The notes beneath the pieces were generated by a model, which was not told the DNA's origin, did no database searches, and was given only the letters and a program-made list of their open reading frames with translations. The translations under genes were made by a program, and so were the position numbers. Below, in pieces: positions 31,019-42,379 of a stretch of DNA of 64,000 nucleotides. This DNA is from Paraspadella gotoi (Eukaryota > Chaetognatha), in contig CM119268.1 in NCBI GenBank assembly GCA_051294375.1, positions 14,529,396 through 14,593,395 on the forward strand, written 5' to 3'. Position 1 is the stretch's first letter. Each line of letters begins with the position of its first letter.

Positions 31019-32127
31019 TTATTCATCGCAACATTCATTTTTCTGAGAATCAAATAATTCCATCGCAAACTTGAGTTTATCAGTCACGTGAGTAAAAAGG
31101 TGATGCTTAATTTTAATTCCCCATGGAGTAAAAAATTTGCAATGTGCACATTCAAATATTCGACCAAGCGGACTTCGATGACAAGTATTCATTTTCTTTA
31201 GCGTTAACGAACGATTGCCAACCAACGCGCGAGTTACTTGAGATTTTTCGTAATCTATCGTAGATGGGGCGTCCATTTCGTGTGATTCAAAGTTAGTCAA
31301 ATCCTGAGCACCTTTGTTATTCGTGGATGCGCGATGACGCACTAATTTTTTCGGTCGATGTTTAGCTTGATGATTAAGAAAACGTATTCTGTGGTTACTT
31401 TCGTAGTCACAAAAATTACATTTGTGAATAATGTTTGAATGGGTGTATCGGTGTGACATCAGCTTACATTTTGTGTTGGTAGAAAAATCGCAAGTTTCAC
31501 AAAAATATTTTGGTTCTGTTGCATGGGAATCTTTGTGCATTTGCAAGGTATAAGAAGTTTTAGAAACGTAATTACAAATTGTACAAGAAAAGTCTCTCGC
31601 CGCTTTCTTACGCCGTAGTAATTCAATTCTCTCAATTTTTTCTTTTTCATATTCTGATTTATGCATTCTCATCTTGTGCCGATTCAACCAGGGTTTGATT
31701 TTGGCTACATAATGGCAATATTCGCACTTGTAAGTTTTGTTAGAATGCGTCCAGGTTTTATGTTGATACATACGAATATGGTTCATTGCCGTGTAACCAC
31801 AAATGTCGCACTGTCAATACAAAAATAAAAATTTGTAATAATGAATTAATATGGAGTATCACTCATGCTACAATACAAAACTACTCCATCGTTTCTTACC
31901 ACGTAAGTTTGATTGTCATGCCAATACTTAATGTGCCTCCGTAATAAATAACTTCGGTGGGAGGAGAATTCACATTTTTCACACTTAAAAGGTTTTTCAA
32001 TTTGGTTCCTTGGACTAATTGATTGTTCCTCAGACATCACCGATGGAGGACACTGTGTTTTAAACACATTTATTTCGTCAGTCTTGTCATTTTCCAAGTT
32101 GACAGATTTCCTTTCGCTATTTTCCAT
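31019..32127 (-). CDS. ZF1, C2H2 zinc-finger protein with seven fingers (copy A)
   Basis: Probable nuclear DNA-binding protein, 339 aa. Exon 1, 31900-32127 (76 codons, MENSERKSVNLENDK...), holds an acidic N-terminus and finger 1 (CEKC...HIKYWH) and ends at GTAAGA. Exon 2, 31019-31810, starts TGCGACATTTGT and holds fingers 2-7: CDICGY, CEYCHY, CTICNY, CETCDF, CNFCDY and, after a linker of about 65 residues, CAHCKFFTPWG near the C terminus. Spacing is C-x2-C-x12-H-x3 to 5-H. Linkers are irregular and lack the TGEKP consensus, which is usual for divergent invertebrate arrays. No KRAB, ZAD or BTB domain is seen. ZF2, its close tandem paralogue, lies just upstream with the same intron position. 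DNA target unknown. Confidence 0.8.
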
Positions 32128-32468
32128 TTTGCTACAAAAAAAATAAAAATAGAAAATGGTGAAACAAGCAATTTTCAAATTTTCATAGAAATTTCATAGT
32201 AGTAACATGATTACTAAAACTTGATAAATGAAATGCTTTTTGAACATGCAGAACTAGTTGTAAGAATAAAATCATAAACATAAAAGTTTGAAAACAAAAA
32301 AATTTTGAAAAACTGAACTGCATGTTATAAATTTGAATAAAATAGAAAAAAAAATCAGACAAAAAAAACAAAGCATAATTCTAGTACTAAACCTGGCAAA
32401 AAATACTAGTTTATGACAGTTTTATTACAATATTACAGTTTAAGGATAAAATCAAGAAAACTTTTTAA

Positions 32469-33607
32469 TTATGAGTTTTGTAATTCCGTTTTCACATTTT
32501 TATAGTCGAACAGTTTTAGCTCAAACTTGAGCTTGTCGGCCACGTGGGATAAAAGATGATGCTTGATGCTAATTCCCCAAGGAGTAAAAAATTTGCATGT
32601 GTCACATTCAAAAATGCGTCCTAATGGACTAAAATGGAGTTCATTATTAACAATGGGGTCAGTCCGAGAAACTTGGTCCATATGTAAACTTGGTGAATTT
32701 TTAAATTCTTCTGAGGACAAAATTGTTCATCAATAACCGAGTTGTCCTTTAAAGTGAATAGTAAGGCATTGGGATCTTTTTGGTGGTTTTCCTTTAATTG
32801 ACATATTTTTAGATGCTTCTTAAAATCTAATTTGCTAGTTGCCACAAATTGACACTTTTCACATATGATGAACTTGCGATGTCTTGTACGTTTATGATCA
32901 CGAAAATAACTTGTATTTTTTGTTTTATAATCGCATTCGTGACACTCGTAGATTTTATCCGAATGAACGAATTTATGCTTATAAAGTTTGGCTTGTGTAT
33001 TCGTAGTGAAATAACAAAGCTGGCAAAAGTATTTCGCGTTTGTACTGTGGCTATCTCGGTGGCGTTTGAGCGATTGATGGAGTTTCGTGGTAAAGTCACA
33101 TTCTGGACAGCTCAATATTTCGTTATTAGGCGATTTCTTTTTAAACTGAATTTTTTCCTTGATGATTCCGTGATTCCTCCGTTCGTGTCTGGTCACGTAT
33201 TGCTGACGAAGAGCCGAGTAATTACAAACGCTGCACTTGAAGGTTCGAGTGGAATGCCTTAAATATTTGTGTTGATAAAGACGAATTCGATTTATTCCCG
33301 TGTAGCCACAAATATCACACTGCAAATATAAAAGTAATATAATATTAAAAACCGATTTATTTATAAATTAAAATGTTAGGAAGCTTTCAATCTCTAATTA
33401 CAAATTTGGATAAAAGAAATTGCTTACCATGTGCGTTATTTTGTCATGCCAATATTTGACGTGAGCATTCATCAAGTCCTTTCGGGCCGATGAGAAATTA
33501 CATTGTGAACATTTAAACAAGTTTTCCTCTTTAATTTCTTCTTTATTCATCGAAATTTCAAAGTTTTCAGTTCCCATATTAGTTATTTCTACTGGAGTTT
33601 GGTCCAT
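32469..33607 (-). CDS. ZF2, C2H2 zinc-finger protein with eight fingers (copy A, frameshifted)
   Basis: Tandem paralogue of ZF1. Exon 1, 33428-33607 (60 codons, MDQTPVEITNMG...), holds an acidic leader and finger 1 (CSQC...HVKYWH) and ends at GTAAGC. Exon 2, 32469-33319, holds CDICGY, CSVCNY, CPECDF, CQLCYF, CHECDY, then a finger CEKCQFVATSKLDF whose last ligand is Cys (HLKIC), and finally CDTCKFFTPWG, matching the last finger of ZF1. In this copy the frame breaks near 32718 (AAAATT where copy B has AAAT, a 2-bp difference), so the last finger is in another frame. Copy B is open at this point, so the break is a copy-specific mutation or an assembly error. Likely nuclear; targets unknown. Confidence 0.75.
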
Positions 33608-34123
33608 TTTAGCATAGAAATTGCATTACGACTGCGTCGGAGGATAATTTTGAAATATATAGATTTAGAGAGAGCCACAAAAATTATGTATCAAAAAGAG
33701 AGATGTAATATATTTTTGGATTTTTTTTTTACTCGAGTACCAGAGAAAGGTGCGAATTAAATTTTTAAACAAAACAGTCTTTTTAGTTGAATTGTCTCCA
33801 TATCTGTTTATCCTGAGAAGTTTTATTGTGAGACAAAATTGGAGTTGGGTTTCCGCACTTTTAACTCTTGAACCAGCTGACTCGAACTGAATTCGTGAGG
33901 ATGAAAAGCTAAAACAGAGTGCTCACTTTTGTCGTCAGAGGCGCGAGGCGTTGCAGAGAAAAACAAAATACGAGAATACTGAATTCAATTTCAATTGGAA
34001 ATATAATTAAAATTTTAACTATATTAACGTTCAAATTGTTTATTTTTAGCATAAAAAAGTTTCGATAATAAAAAGTTAATACAAAATGAATCCGCCTAAT
34101 ATTTATTATTCATATACTGATAA

Positions 34124-34360
<237 letters not shown>

Positions 34361-34449
34361 TGATATCATAAGAAGTTGAAAATGTATATATGGCTTCTAA
34401 TCATCAAGATCTTTAAAATCAATATTCGTATTTATGTTTTATTTACAAA

Positions 34450-34600
34450 ACAGCTTCTCTCTCTCTCTTTTAATTATATGTCGCTCTCTCTCCCTCTCTT
34501 TTTCTCTGCAGCGGCTGTCCAGCGGCTGTCCAGCGGCTGTCCAGCTTCTCTCTCTCTCTCTTTTAATTATATGTCGCTCTTTCTCTCTCTTTTTTTCTTC
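34450..34600 (+). repeat. Short tandem and direct repeats differing between copies
   Basis: AGCGGCTGTCC occurs three times in tandem here and once at the matching place in copy B (about 45775). It lies between two direct copies of a CTCTCTTTTAATTATATGTC segment. Confidence 0.75.
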
Positions 34601-34842
34601 TGAATAGGGGTAGCCCTCTCAATGGGGTGAGTCAAAAATTTAGAAGAGAACATGCTCAAACGAAAATTTATACATTTTTAAGTATACTTTCAATGTAAAA
34701 AAAATTCTTAAATGGCTCTATACCCAAGTATTTATTTTTAATATTTATTTTATAGAAAGGAAAAGAGTTCGACCCTATTCAGATTCGTCGAAAAACGAGT
34801 TCAGCTATGCAGCGGCGATCCAGCGGCTGTCCGGATAACCGA

Positions 34843-35736
34843 TGGTCTTTTCATACAATTGAAACATTCTTTGAAATATTTTCCACTTCATTGATAGGGA
34901 AGCAGGTACTCTGGGAGTGAATAAACGAGTCTGTGAAAGAGTCTTGATTGAAAGCTTGCAGGGACCTGCTATGTCATTATCTTGTAAGAGTGATGGAGGC
35001 CTTAAACCACCAAAGCCTGTCCAAAGTCAGGGGCAAATAGCTTATTTATTAAATGAATGGATAATTTTTATATTGGTTGTACCAATTTCATAAAATTCAG
35101 CTCCTTGTATTTTGATGCTAGTGCGGAGTACAATAAGTATTCCCGATCTAATATTTAAGGGAGTGGTCTTTTCATACAATTGAAACATTCTTTGAAATAT
35201 TTTCCACTTCATTGATAGGGAAGCCAGGTACTCTGGGAGTGAATAAACGAGTCTGTGAAAGAGTCTTGATTGAAAGCTTGCAGGGACCTGCTATGTCATT
35301 ATCTTGTAAGAGTGATGGAGGCCTTAAACCACCAAAGCCTGTCCAAAGTCAGGGGCAAGATAGCTTATTTATTAAATGAATGGATAATTTTTATATTGGT
35401 TGTACCAATTTCATAAAATTCAGCTCCTTGTATTTTGATGCTAGTGCGGAGTACAATAAGTATTCCCCGATCTAATATTTAAGGGAGTGGTCTTTTCATA
35501 CAATTGAAACATTCTTTGAAATATTTTCCACTTCATTGATAGGAAGCCAGGTACTCTGGGAATGAATAAACGAGTCTGTGAAAGAGTCTTGATTGAAAGC
35601 TTGCAGGGACCTGCTATGTCATTATCTTGTAAGAGTGAGGAGGCCTAAACCACCAAAGCCTGTCCAAAGTCAGGGGCAAGATAGCTTATTTATTAAATGA
35701 ATGGATAATTTTTATATTGGTTGTACCAATTTCATA
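34843..35736 (+). repeat. 320-bp tandem repeat, nearly three units, present only in copy A
   Basis: Units start at 34843, 35164 and 35488 with TGGTCTTTTCATACAATTGA; the third is cut at CCAATTTCAT. Units differ by a few single-base indels. Each contains the palindrome ATTGGTTGTACCAAT. Copy B goes straight from GGATAACCGAT to ATAAACGGGTG, so the array is an insertion or expansion in A. Confidence 0.9.
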
Positions 35737-35784
35737 AACGGGGGTGACCTAATAACGAGTCTCGTTGGCGGGAAAACTGTCCAG

Positions 35785-36560
35785 TATGGCAACAGCCAGG
35801 TTGCCTGTGATGCCCATTGGGATGGGGCATCTCACTGTTGGCTTTGGGGGCTTCCGACCCTCAGTGACGCATCCAGTCACTGGCGCGGTTACCCTAGGAC
35901 GGTCTCGCTTTGCCAACGCAGAGGGAAGTCGTTAGGACTGTGGATGGAACACTACGCCTGGGATGGTGTGTTCCCCCTCTGAGCCAATGGATTTGGCTGA
36001 CGGATGGTGGACGTGAGGCGGTGTGAATATACCGCCACAGGATCCCCGGGCCAAGACATCACTCAGGTTCCTCAAGCCTGAGAGGTGTCTGACAAGACTG
36101 TTACCATAGTGGGAGAGAGAGAGCGCGAGTTGTGGGGGCATAGGCGTTTGTCGTAGCGTACCCCAGGGGCATAGGCGTTTGTCGTAGCGTACCCGAAGTC
36201 GGCAGGGCATAGGCGTTTGTCGTAGCGTACCCTGAGAAGGTTGCGTGTTCGAATCACGTCGGGCTCACCACTTATGGCAACAGCCAGGTTGCCTGTGATG
36301 CCCATTGGGATGGGGCATCTCACTGTTGGCTTTGGGGCTTCCGACCCTCAGTGACGCATCCAGTCACTGGCGCGGTTACCCTAGGACGGTCTCGCTTTGC
36401 CAACGCAGAGGGAAGTCGTTAGGACTGTGGATGGAACACTACGCCTGGGACTGAAGAATATATTCCATTCTCGAACTTGTGAGTGTTCCCCCTCTTGAGG
36501 CTCAACTGGATTGGCCTCGACGAGATGGTGGACGTGAGGCGGTGTTAATATACCGCCACA
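35785..36560 (-). mobile_element. TRIM-type LTR retrotransposon, copy 2 (antisense orientation)
   Basis: Same family as the element at 21.4 kb, reading on the minus strand. Terminal repeats are 36273-36560 (5' LTR, 288 bp) and 35785-36039 (3' LTR, 255 bp), beginning TGTGGCGGTATAT and ending GTTGCCATA. They are nearly identical except for an extra segment of about 33 bp in the 5' LTR. The internal region is 233 bp, with no coding capacity, and includes a 28-bp sequence (GGGCATAGGCGTTTGTCGTA and following) repeated three times. The target duplication is CCAG (35781-35784 and 36561-36564). Copy B keeps the empty site with a single CCAG at 46123-46126. Confidence 0.9.
36236..36270 (-). promoter_or_regulatory. 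tRNA-Trp primer-binding site of TRIM copy 2
   Basis: Two bases after the 5' LTR. The plus-strand complement reads AGAAGGTTGCGTGTTCGAAT, then CACGTCGGGCTCACCA, which is the T-arm, acceptor and CCA end of eukaryotic tRNA-Trp with about one mismatch. The complementarity is unusually long, covering the whole T-arm. Confidence 0.8.
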
Positions 36561-36645
36561 CCAGCTTCTTTCTCTCTCTCTCTCTCTCTTTCTTTCTCTC
36601 TCTCTCACTCATACTCGGATTTGTTTGTTTTATTTACGTTGAACG

Positions 36646-36795
36646 ATTCATCGTGTCAATGAATGACTATCATCGCATCAATGAATGATTCTCATCATAT
36701 CAATGAATGACTATCATCGTATCAATCATTTGGTTATCATCGCATCAATCATTTGGTTATCATCCCATCAATTCATCAATCATCGCGTCAATTTT
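36646..36795 (+). repeat. Degenerate ATCATCGCATCAAT-type tandem repeat
   Basis: Six to seven imperfect units of about 20-30 bases built on TCATCGCATCAATGAATGA or TCATTTGGTTA. The corresponding copy B segment (about 46200-46330) is shortened and scrambled by indels. Confidence 0.7.
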
Positions 36796-37253
36796 TTATC
36801 TTTTTTTATTTCTTTATTTCCTTCTCTCGTCAGGCGAGATCCTGTTCTTTTAAGATTTTTTTTTATTGTTCGGTGAGCTCATAAGAGAAAATTTTCTGAG
36901 CTTGAAATCGTACTGTTGTAAAACAGGCACAGAATAAGTGAGTCATGAATCCGTTTTTGTACTTAACTGTTATTTAAAACTTTTTTCCTTAGTTGAGTAT
37001 CTATAGCGGAGACTACAATCTTTTACTATTTTCTTCTCGATTTAATGTTCACCGAAGTTCGCAAAAATTTAATGTAAAGATACACTAGGAAAATAACAAA
37101 TAATTTATTTGAATTAGGTTATATTCAGTTATCCTTAACAATGAATCGAGAAAAATGGTGATTAAAATAATTTTAATTTTGAATTATTAAAATCGGCGAA
37201 AAGGAAAAAAAATAAAAAAGCTTTCATGGAACTTCATTCGGTATTGAGTCCCG

Positions 37254-38392
37254 TCACCGCCAGACGAAGGGGGCGATCATCCCGGCGATGGCAACGAGCA
37301 TGGACAGCGTCGAAAAGACCTGAATAAAAACAAAAGAACAGTCGTAGTTAAAGTTTAACTTAAACTTAACTTAAATTTCGGTGAAATCATGAATCTCAAA
37401 AAAAAAAAGAACGGTGATTCCAATGTGTTGCGCCGCAGTGACTTTATTTTCACATGAACTAGCATGACAGAGCATGACTAAAAAAACTTTTTTAGCCCTT
37501 GACTGAGGTTTTTTCCTGTCTTAACAAATGAACAATCAACTATAAGCGAATTATATGTATTTTTAATGTAAGTAGGACAGATCGAACGACAGGCCGACGG
37601 AAAGGTGACTTATAGAGTTGCTAAAAACCTAAAAAAAATCCCTATCTCGAAACTCACGCAAGCGGCGATGAAATGGTAGCAAAGAGGGAAAAACATCTCG
37701 TTTGTGCAGATGGGAAAATCTGCTTCCCCTTGCAAGACGAAGACGATGCAGACCAATGCGGACAACAGCATCAGCGCGATCAGGAGGAACAACTGCAATG
37801 GAATTATGTTGAATGGAATTTGGTTGCTTTTTGAACCATACAGTTTTAAGATAGATATTAGAGACTTATTATTCGCTGGCATTTCGTTTTCATTTACAGG
37901 ACAAAAGGAAATATGACGGATGGCGAGATAGTAGACGTAATTACGTATATGTATCAAATGTTACTCGTTGTTGCGCTTTTGGTCGGGCCTTTCTTACCAC
38001 GAAGGCTTTCCGAACAAACTTTTCCAACTGGATGCAAGAGATGACGAGGATTCCAAAGGCGATAAAAATCGTCATCATCGTCATGATTTCGTAGACGATC
38101 CACTTGACCGGCCGACCCGGGATCCCGACCTGCTGGTAATGCTCGAAGAGGCCGACGGCGGTGATGTTGAAGACCTGAAGTACAGAGAGCAGGCGAGAAA
38201 GTTATTTGGGAGAGGATGTAATTAAAGAGACTACATATGAAAGTGAAAAAAGTGGATAGTTCAAAGTTGGCGGGAGCTCACTTTGGCAGTTTCAATAAGA
38301 TGAATAAATCGAATCGATTGACCCAGACCAAAAATACTCACGATTATGATTAGGGCGAAAATGCCGATGAGACTTAACCTAACGGTGATCAT
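37254..38392 (-). CDS. TM4-5, four-pass membrane protein of unknown function (copy A)
   Basis: Fifth family member, predicted 142 aa, intact in this copy. Exons (minus): 38342-38392 (17 codons, MITVRLSLIGIFALIII), 37998-38174 (59 codons), 37658-37792 (45 codons) and 37254-37319 (21 codons plus TGA). All phases are 0; donors are GTGAGT, GTAAGA and GTGAGT. It is the most divergent member: the conserved post-segment-1 YE is FE (GLFEHYQQ), the pre-segment-2 motif is VYEI, and GK[TS][FY]L becomes RKAFV. SC after segment 2 and IAPFVWR at the end are kept. The second loop in exon 3 has two Cys (FPICTNEMFFPLC) that could form a disulphide. It is separated from the other four by the zinc-finger genes. 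Confidence 0.75.
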
Positions 38393-39594
38393 TTTGAAAG
38401 TTTGTCGATTAAAATCGATTAAAAAAAATATTGAGACGACAAAATGAAAGTTTTTTTTTTTTTTGTGTTTCCGAATCGGGTCTCCAAGAAAACTGCAGAT
38501 TGGATTTGTTAAAAAAAACCGTTGGGGATTTATAAGAATCCTCTTTTTTCTCGGGATTACTTGGTTTCCGGTCGCAGTGAATCAGTTCCGCTTTTACAGA
38601 CGTATCGAGTCAAAACGGGTATTAATTTTGTTTTGTCGAAACTTATTCGTATGTACGTAAGAATTGCTAGTAGACTGCGTGAGACTTAATTTACTTACTA
38701 TAAATCAATAACGGATATTGGATTCCGCAAACGAAAACGCTGCTTTTTGTAAGGCTTTGAAAAAGAAACCATCTTTCTTCTCTTATCTGTTTCGAGAATA
38801 ATCTGAGGTGGAAAGTTCCGTTTCCAGTCACCCTTTGCAATTTTGAACCAATCGTTGCCTCTGAGAGACTTCAATTCTGGCATTTTCCCCTACACTTACG
38901 CCCGCTCGCATTTATTGAGAATGTCTATTTTGTAATTTGTGAAGTATGCAGGACTGAATAAAAAAAGACATTTCTTTCAAAAAAGAAATTTTAATAGTCT
39001 TAAAATTTAATTTAAAAACAATTTAAAATTGATAATTAAATTTAAAAAATTAATGTAACTCGAAAGAATAGGATTTTTCTTTTCACGAAATAATTTTCAG
39101 ATTTTAAAATCAATTAAAAACAGACGCAACTTTGAAAACTAAAGATATTCTAATATGATGTTTAATTGTAAAATTATGTTTTAAGTCTCAATTTTTTATG
39201 GTTTTGTTTAATTTTCTCCAGATTATCTGTTACGTACCGCTATCACCAAAAATTTTCAAAAATAAACTGTGTAACAAGACAGAAATAAAGCTAATTATAT
39301 TCAATAACTCGGATGAACTCTTAATTGCACATTAATCTAATGAATTTTTTTTTTTCGAACGATAAATCTTGAACAAACGAAAGAAAAAAGAATTAAGAGG
39401 GCAAATTCTTTGGCATGACTAAATACTCAGAGCTTCGAATAAAAAAATGTTCACAGATTGAACGCAGGGAACGTTGGGCGCGGTCGAGGGGCAACTTGCC
39501 CGTCGCACACAAAAAACAAACATCGGGCACGATATCCTCGCACGGCCGAGCACCCCGTTCCCGAACGAGTACAAAAGGAACGTCAATTTCAAAA
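38393..39594. other. Intergenic stretch between laminin 3' end and TM4-5
   Basis: 1.2 kb without a supported exon, AT-rich. A minus-strand 61-codon frame (38698-38883) is kept in copy B, but has no recognisable domain or splice context. The region should hold the laminin 3' UTR and the TM4-5 promoter. Confidence 0.45.
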
Positions 39595-40751
39595 TCAGGT
39601 GGTCGGGCAAGAGCCAAGGTTGACGTCCCCGAACGGTTCGCCACCCCTGAGTGGCTGCGTTCGATTCTCGAAACGGAAGTCGCGGATGCAGCCGACGAAG
39701 GGTTCCGTGGCGCGAAGGGCGGCGAAGGTCGCCCCCTCGGGCACGCCTCCGACGTAGAACGGATCGTTAGTGTCCGTCGAAGAAATGCCCGCCTAGATAA
39801 AACCAAGTTTAGAGAAAGTTAATGAACGAATTGACAAAACAGAATTGTAATTGGCAAGGCTTCAACAGTCCTTCATTGCAACAACTTACCTTTCCGATGC
39901 CCGGAGTCTGGAAATCGTCGTCGACCGTGAGAGTCACAACGTTTTTAGCTTTCACCGCCTTTTGAGAATTGAAGAAAAAGAATAAGGGCATTGAGAATTA
40001 ATTAAGTCAAAACATAAACAAGACAAACACACATTGAAGAGACGAGAAGGATCGTATCCTCACCATGATCTCGTGCCAGTTTCCGTCGCACAAGTAGTTC
40101 TTGGCTTCGGGTTCGTATTTGGTGAGGATCTCCCCGGCTCCGTTGTTGGCGCTGAAGATCAGATTGCCGTCCTGCATCTGCAGCATGAGGTAGTCGTCCT
40201 TGCGCGCGGATTGGATGGCGACGATGGCGCCGTCCATCGTGCGAGGTTTCATGGCGAATTTGATGATCAGGTCGAGTCCCACGCGGAAGTTGTCGACTAG
40301 GTTGTGAAAGAGTGAAAAATTGAATATAAGTTTGTATTCTTACCTATATTTACTACTTTTTCATAAACAACTTTGCTTTCGTACAGAGTTTGATGTATCC
40401 TCCATCGATGCCAAAGAAAGTCCCGTCCTCCGATTCGGCGGAGCATAGGCTGGTCCCCACCTCGACGGGCGCTTCCCGAGACTCGAACCGACTGTTCTTT
40501 TGTTTAAAGTCGCGCATACATCCGATGAAACCAGAGGAGACGCTCTGCAGCGAAAATTTTTTTTTTTTTTAAAGCCAAAGAAAAGGCCAATTGCATGGGA
40601 CTACGAAGTAAAGTTTCACACTAAGTTTTGTAATTTATAACAAAAAAGAAAACTTACGTCCACGTTCCTCATAAACTTCTTTCTGTATTTTCCTTCTTTA
40701 ACTTCAGGCGCGATGCCGCCAAGGTAGAAAGGAGGTTTGATGTTCATCGAC
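39595..40751 (-). CDS. Laminin alpha 3' exons (rest of LG4, LG5), copy A
   Basis: Extracellular basement-membrane protein; LG domains bind dystroglycan, integrin and heparan sulphate. Exons (minus): 40658-40751 (SMNIKPPFYLGGIAPEV), 40385-40544 (SVSSGFIGCMRDF ... IKL), 40064-40296 (DNFRVGLDLIIKFAMKP ... CDGNWHEIM), 39890-39958 (AVKAKNVVTLTVDDDF) and 39595-39792 (FYVGGVPEGATF ... FVGCIRDFRF ... SCPTT, stop). Phases chain 2-0-1-0-0, and the first exon accepts the split codon left by the exon at 51998-52083, before the N gap. The LG folds show YLGG/YVGG strands and the paired Cys near each domain end. The protein ends soon after the last LG5 Cys, as laminin alphas do. This copy is intact; 49033-50179 is the damaged duplicate. 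Confidence 0.9.
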
Positions 40752-41050
40752 CTAAAAATATAATGAGATTATTAAAATTATAAAGTGATAATCCAATACG
40801 TTAGCTCGGTCGCTCTTAAAGCCGGGTAAGTATTGAATAGAAACGATGAAAAATGGCTCAAATAATTTCAGGAGAATTATCATTATTTCGGGATTCAAGG
40901 CTAAAGAAAGATTTCAGTCAATTTTCGTTTACCAACGAAATATTTTTTATCCAAACGTCAATTCATCAAAACAGGGCAAAAATCTATCAATTTGCATCAA
41001 AAAAAGGGAGAGAGAGAATCAAAAATGTACGCGCTGGGTGGTTGGAGAGT

Positions 41051-41651
41051 AAGGCGTAGTAAAACTTCTAAATTTAACTTTAATAAAAATTTTAAAAGTG
41101 AGGAACGAACAACATTATACTAATGAACATTTATGTATAAAAAAATTATAATAAATTTTACAATTTACGCAGTAGGCCATATTTATCTTAGTACTAATCC
41201 AATAAATGTTAAAATTTCAAACAGTTTTTCTAAGATTTTTTTGCAGATTTGGATTTGTCATAAAAAGTTGATAAAAAAATATAACTATTTTTAAAAAATT
41301 CCTTCATTAAGTGGGTCAAAAATTAGAAAAAGCTATATTTTAAGCTGAAATTAACTTTTTATATATTAAATATAGTTTTTGTAATTTTTAACCCACTTAA
41401 TGGAAGAATTTTTAAAAATAATTTATATTTTCTTTATCACTTTTGACGAGGAATTCAAATCTGCAATCAAAATTAAGAAAAGCCCATTTTGAAATTTTTC
41501 AATTTTATAAGGATAATACTATATATAAATATAGCCTACTGCGAAAATTAAAAAACATAAATTAATTTTTTTTACAAATTAATGTTCACTGATGGTATGT
41601 TGTTCATAATTGACCTTTAGAATTTTCGTACGTAACTTTCACTACGCCTTA
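41051..41651. mobile_element. Foldback MITE with 9-bp target duplication (copy A)
   Basis: Ends AAGGCGTAGT and ACTACGCCTTA are inverted, and much of the 600-bp AT-rich interior is also inverted (for example TTAAGTGGGTCAAAAATTA against TTTTTAACCCACTTAA). TTGGAGAGT stands directly on both sides (41042-41050 and 41652-41660), a 9-bp duplication as made by Mutator-like transposases. No coding capacity. Confidence 0.8.
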
Positions 41652-42379
41652 TTGGAGAGTCCACAATGCGGACTGGGGTATCATTCAACGCAAACTACTT
41701 TTCAATATAAAGAGAAATATATCAAAACGGAAATTGCTACCATGGCAGATGGGTCTTGCTTATAATCGATAAATATGGCTGACTCTAAAATAATTTTATA
41801 TTTGTGTTGGATAAAAAATATGTTGAATAATATCCGCTTTTAAATGTAGCGACGGTATGACGAGGAATGGGAGATAGAATGAATTGTTTTTCTGTGCAAG
41901 TTGTTTAAACTTTCGATAAAGCAGTACATTTTTAAAACCGAGGAACTTCACGCAATTTCAGGAGCCACGTGGTGGAAAAAACAAACGTGGTTCACTCTAA
42001 CGGCAGTTACCTGTCCTTTCCAGAGGCACTACGTTTTTTTTGTCAAAGGAAAGGAAAATATAAAACCGAGATTAGGTCTACAAGCTAATTTGACACCAGA
42101 AACAAAATAAAACGTTACACGCAACCAAAACCAGTAAAGTTCATGATTTTTTTTATTTTCATTCTTGATAATTTTTTTTTTTTTGCATGATGGTTGCCGC
42201 TAACGATCCTTTTCATTTCTGCAATATTATAATATAATAACGAGTTAATCTTTCTACGGAAAGATTAAAAGTTTTTTTTTTTCGTTCCGAGATGCGAGTT
42301 TTTTTCGTAGTGGCGAAACAATAACAATAACTGTCGCCCACGAAAACTCGAGAAAGATTTATTAACACGGAACTTCGTT

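Noticed and set aside
36236-36270. A tRNA-Trp gene
   Set aside because: Only the 3' third of the tRNA is present, and it is placed as the primer-binding site next to an LTR; no box A or anticodon arm.
36072-36323. Open frames across the TRIM internal region
   Set aside because: They are produced by the 28-bp triplication and LTR sequence; no retroviral-type domain is present.
36822-36842. CGTCAGGCGAGAT, resembling the end of the TIR element at 30.6 kb
   Set aside because: Only about 13 bases match, with no second end nearby, so chance or a very old relic cannot be told apart.
38698-38883. 61-codon minus-strand frame preserved in both large copies
   Set aside because: Preservation only reflects the recent duplication; no domain, start context or splice evidence.
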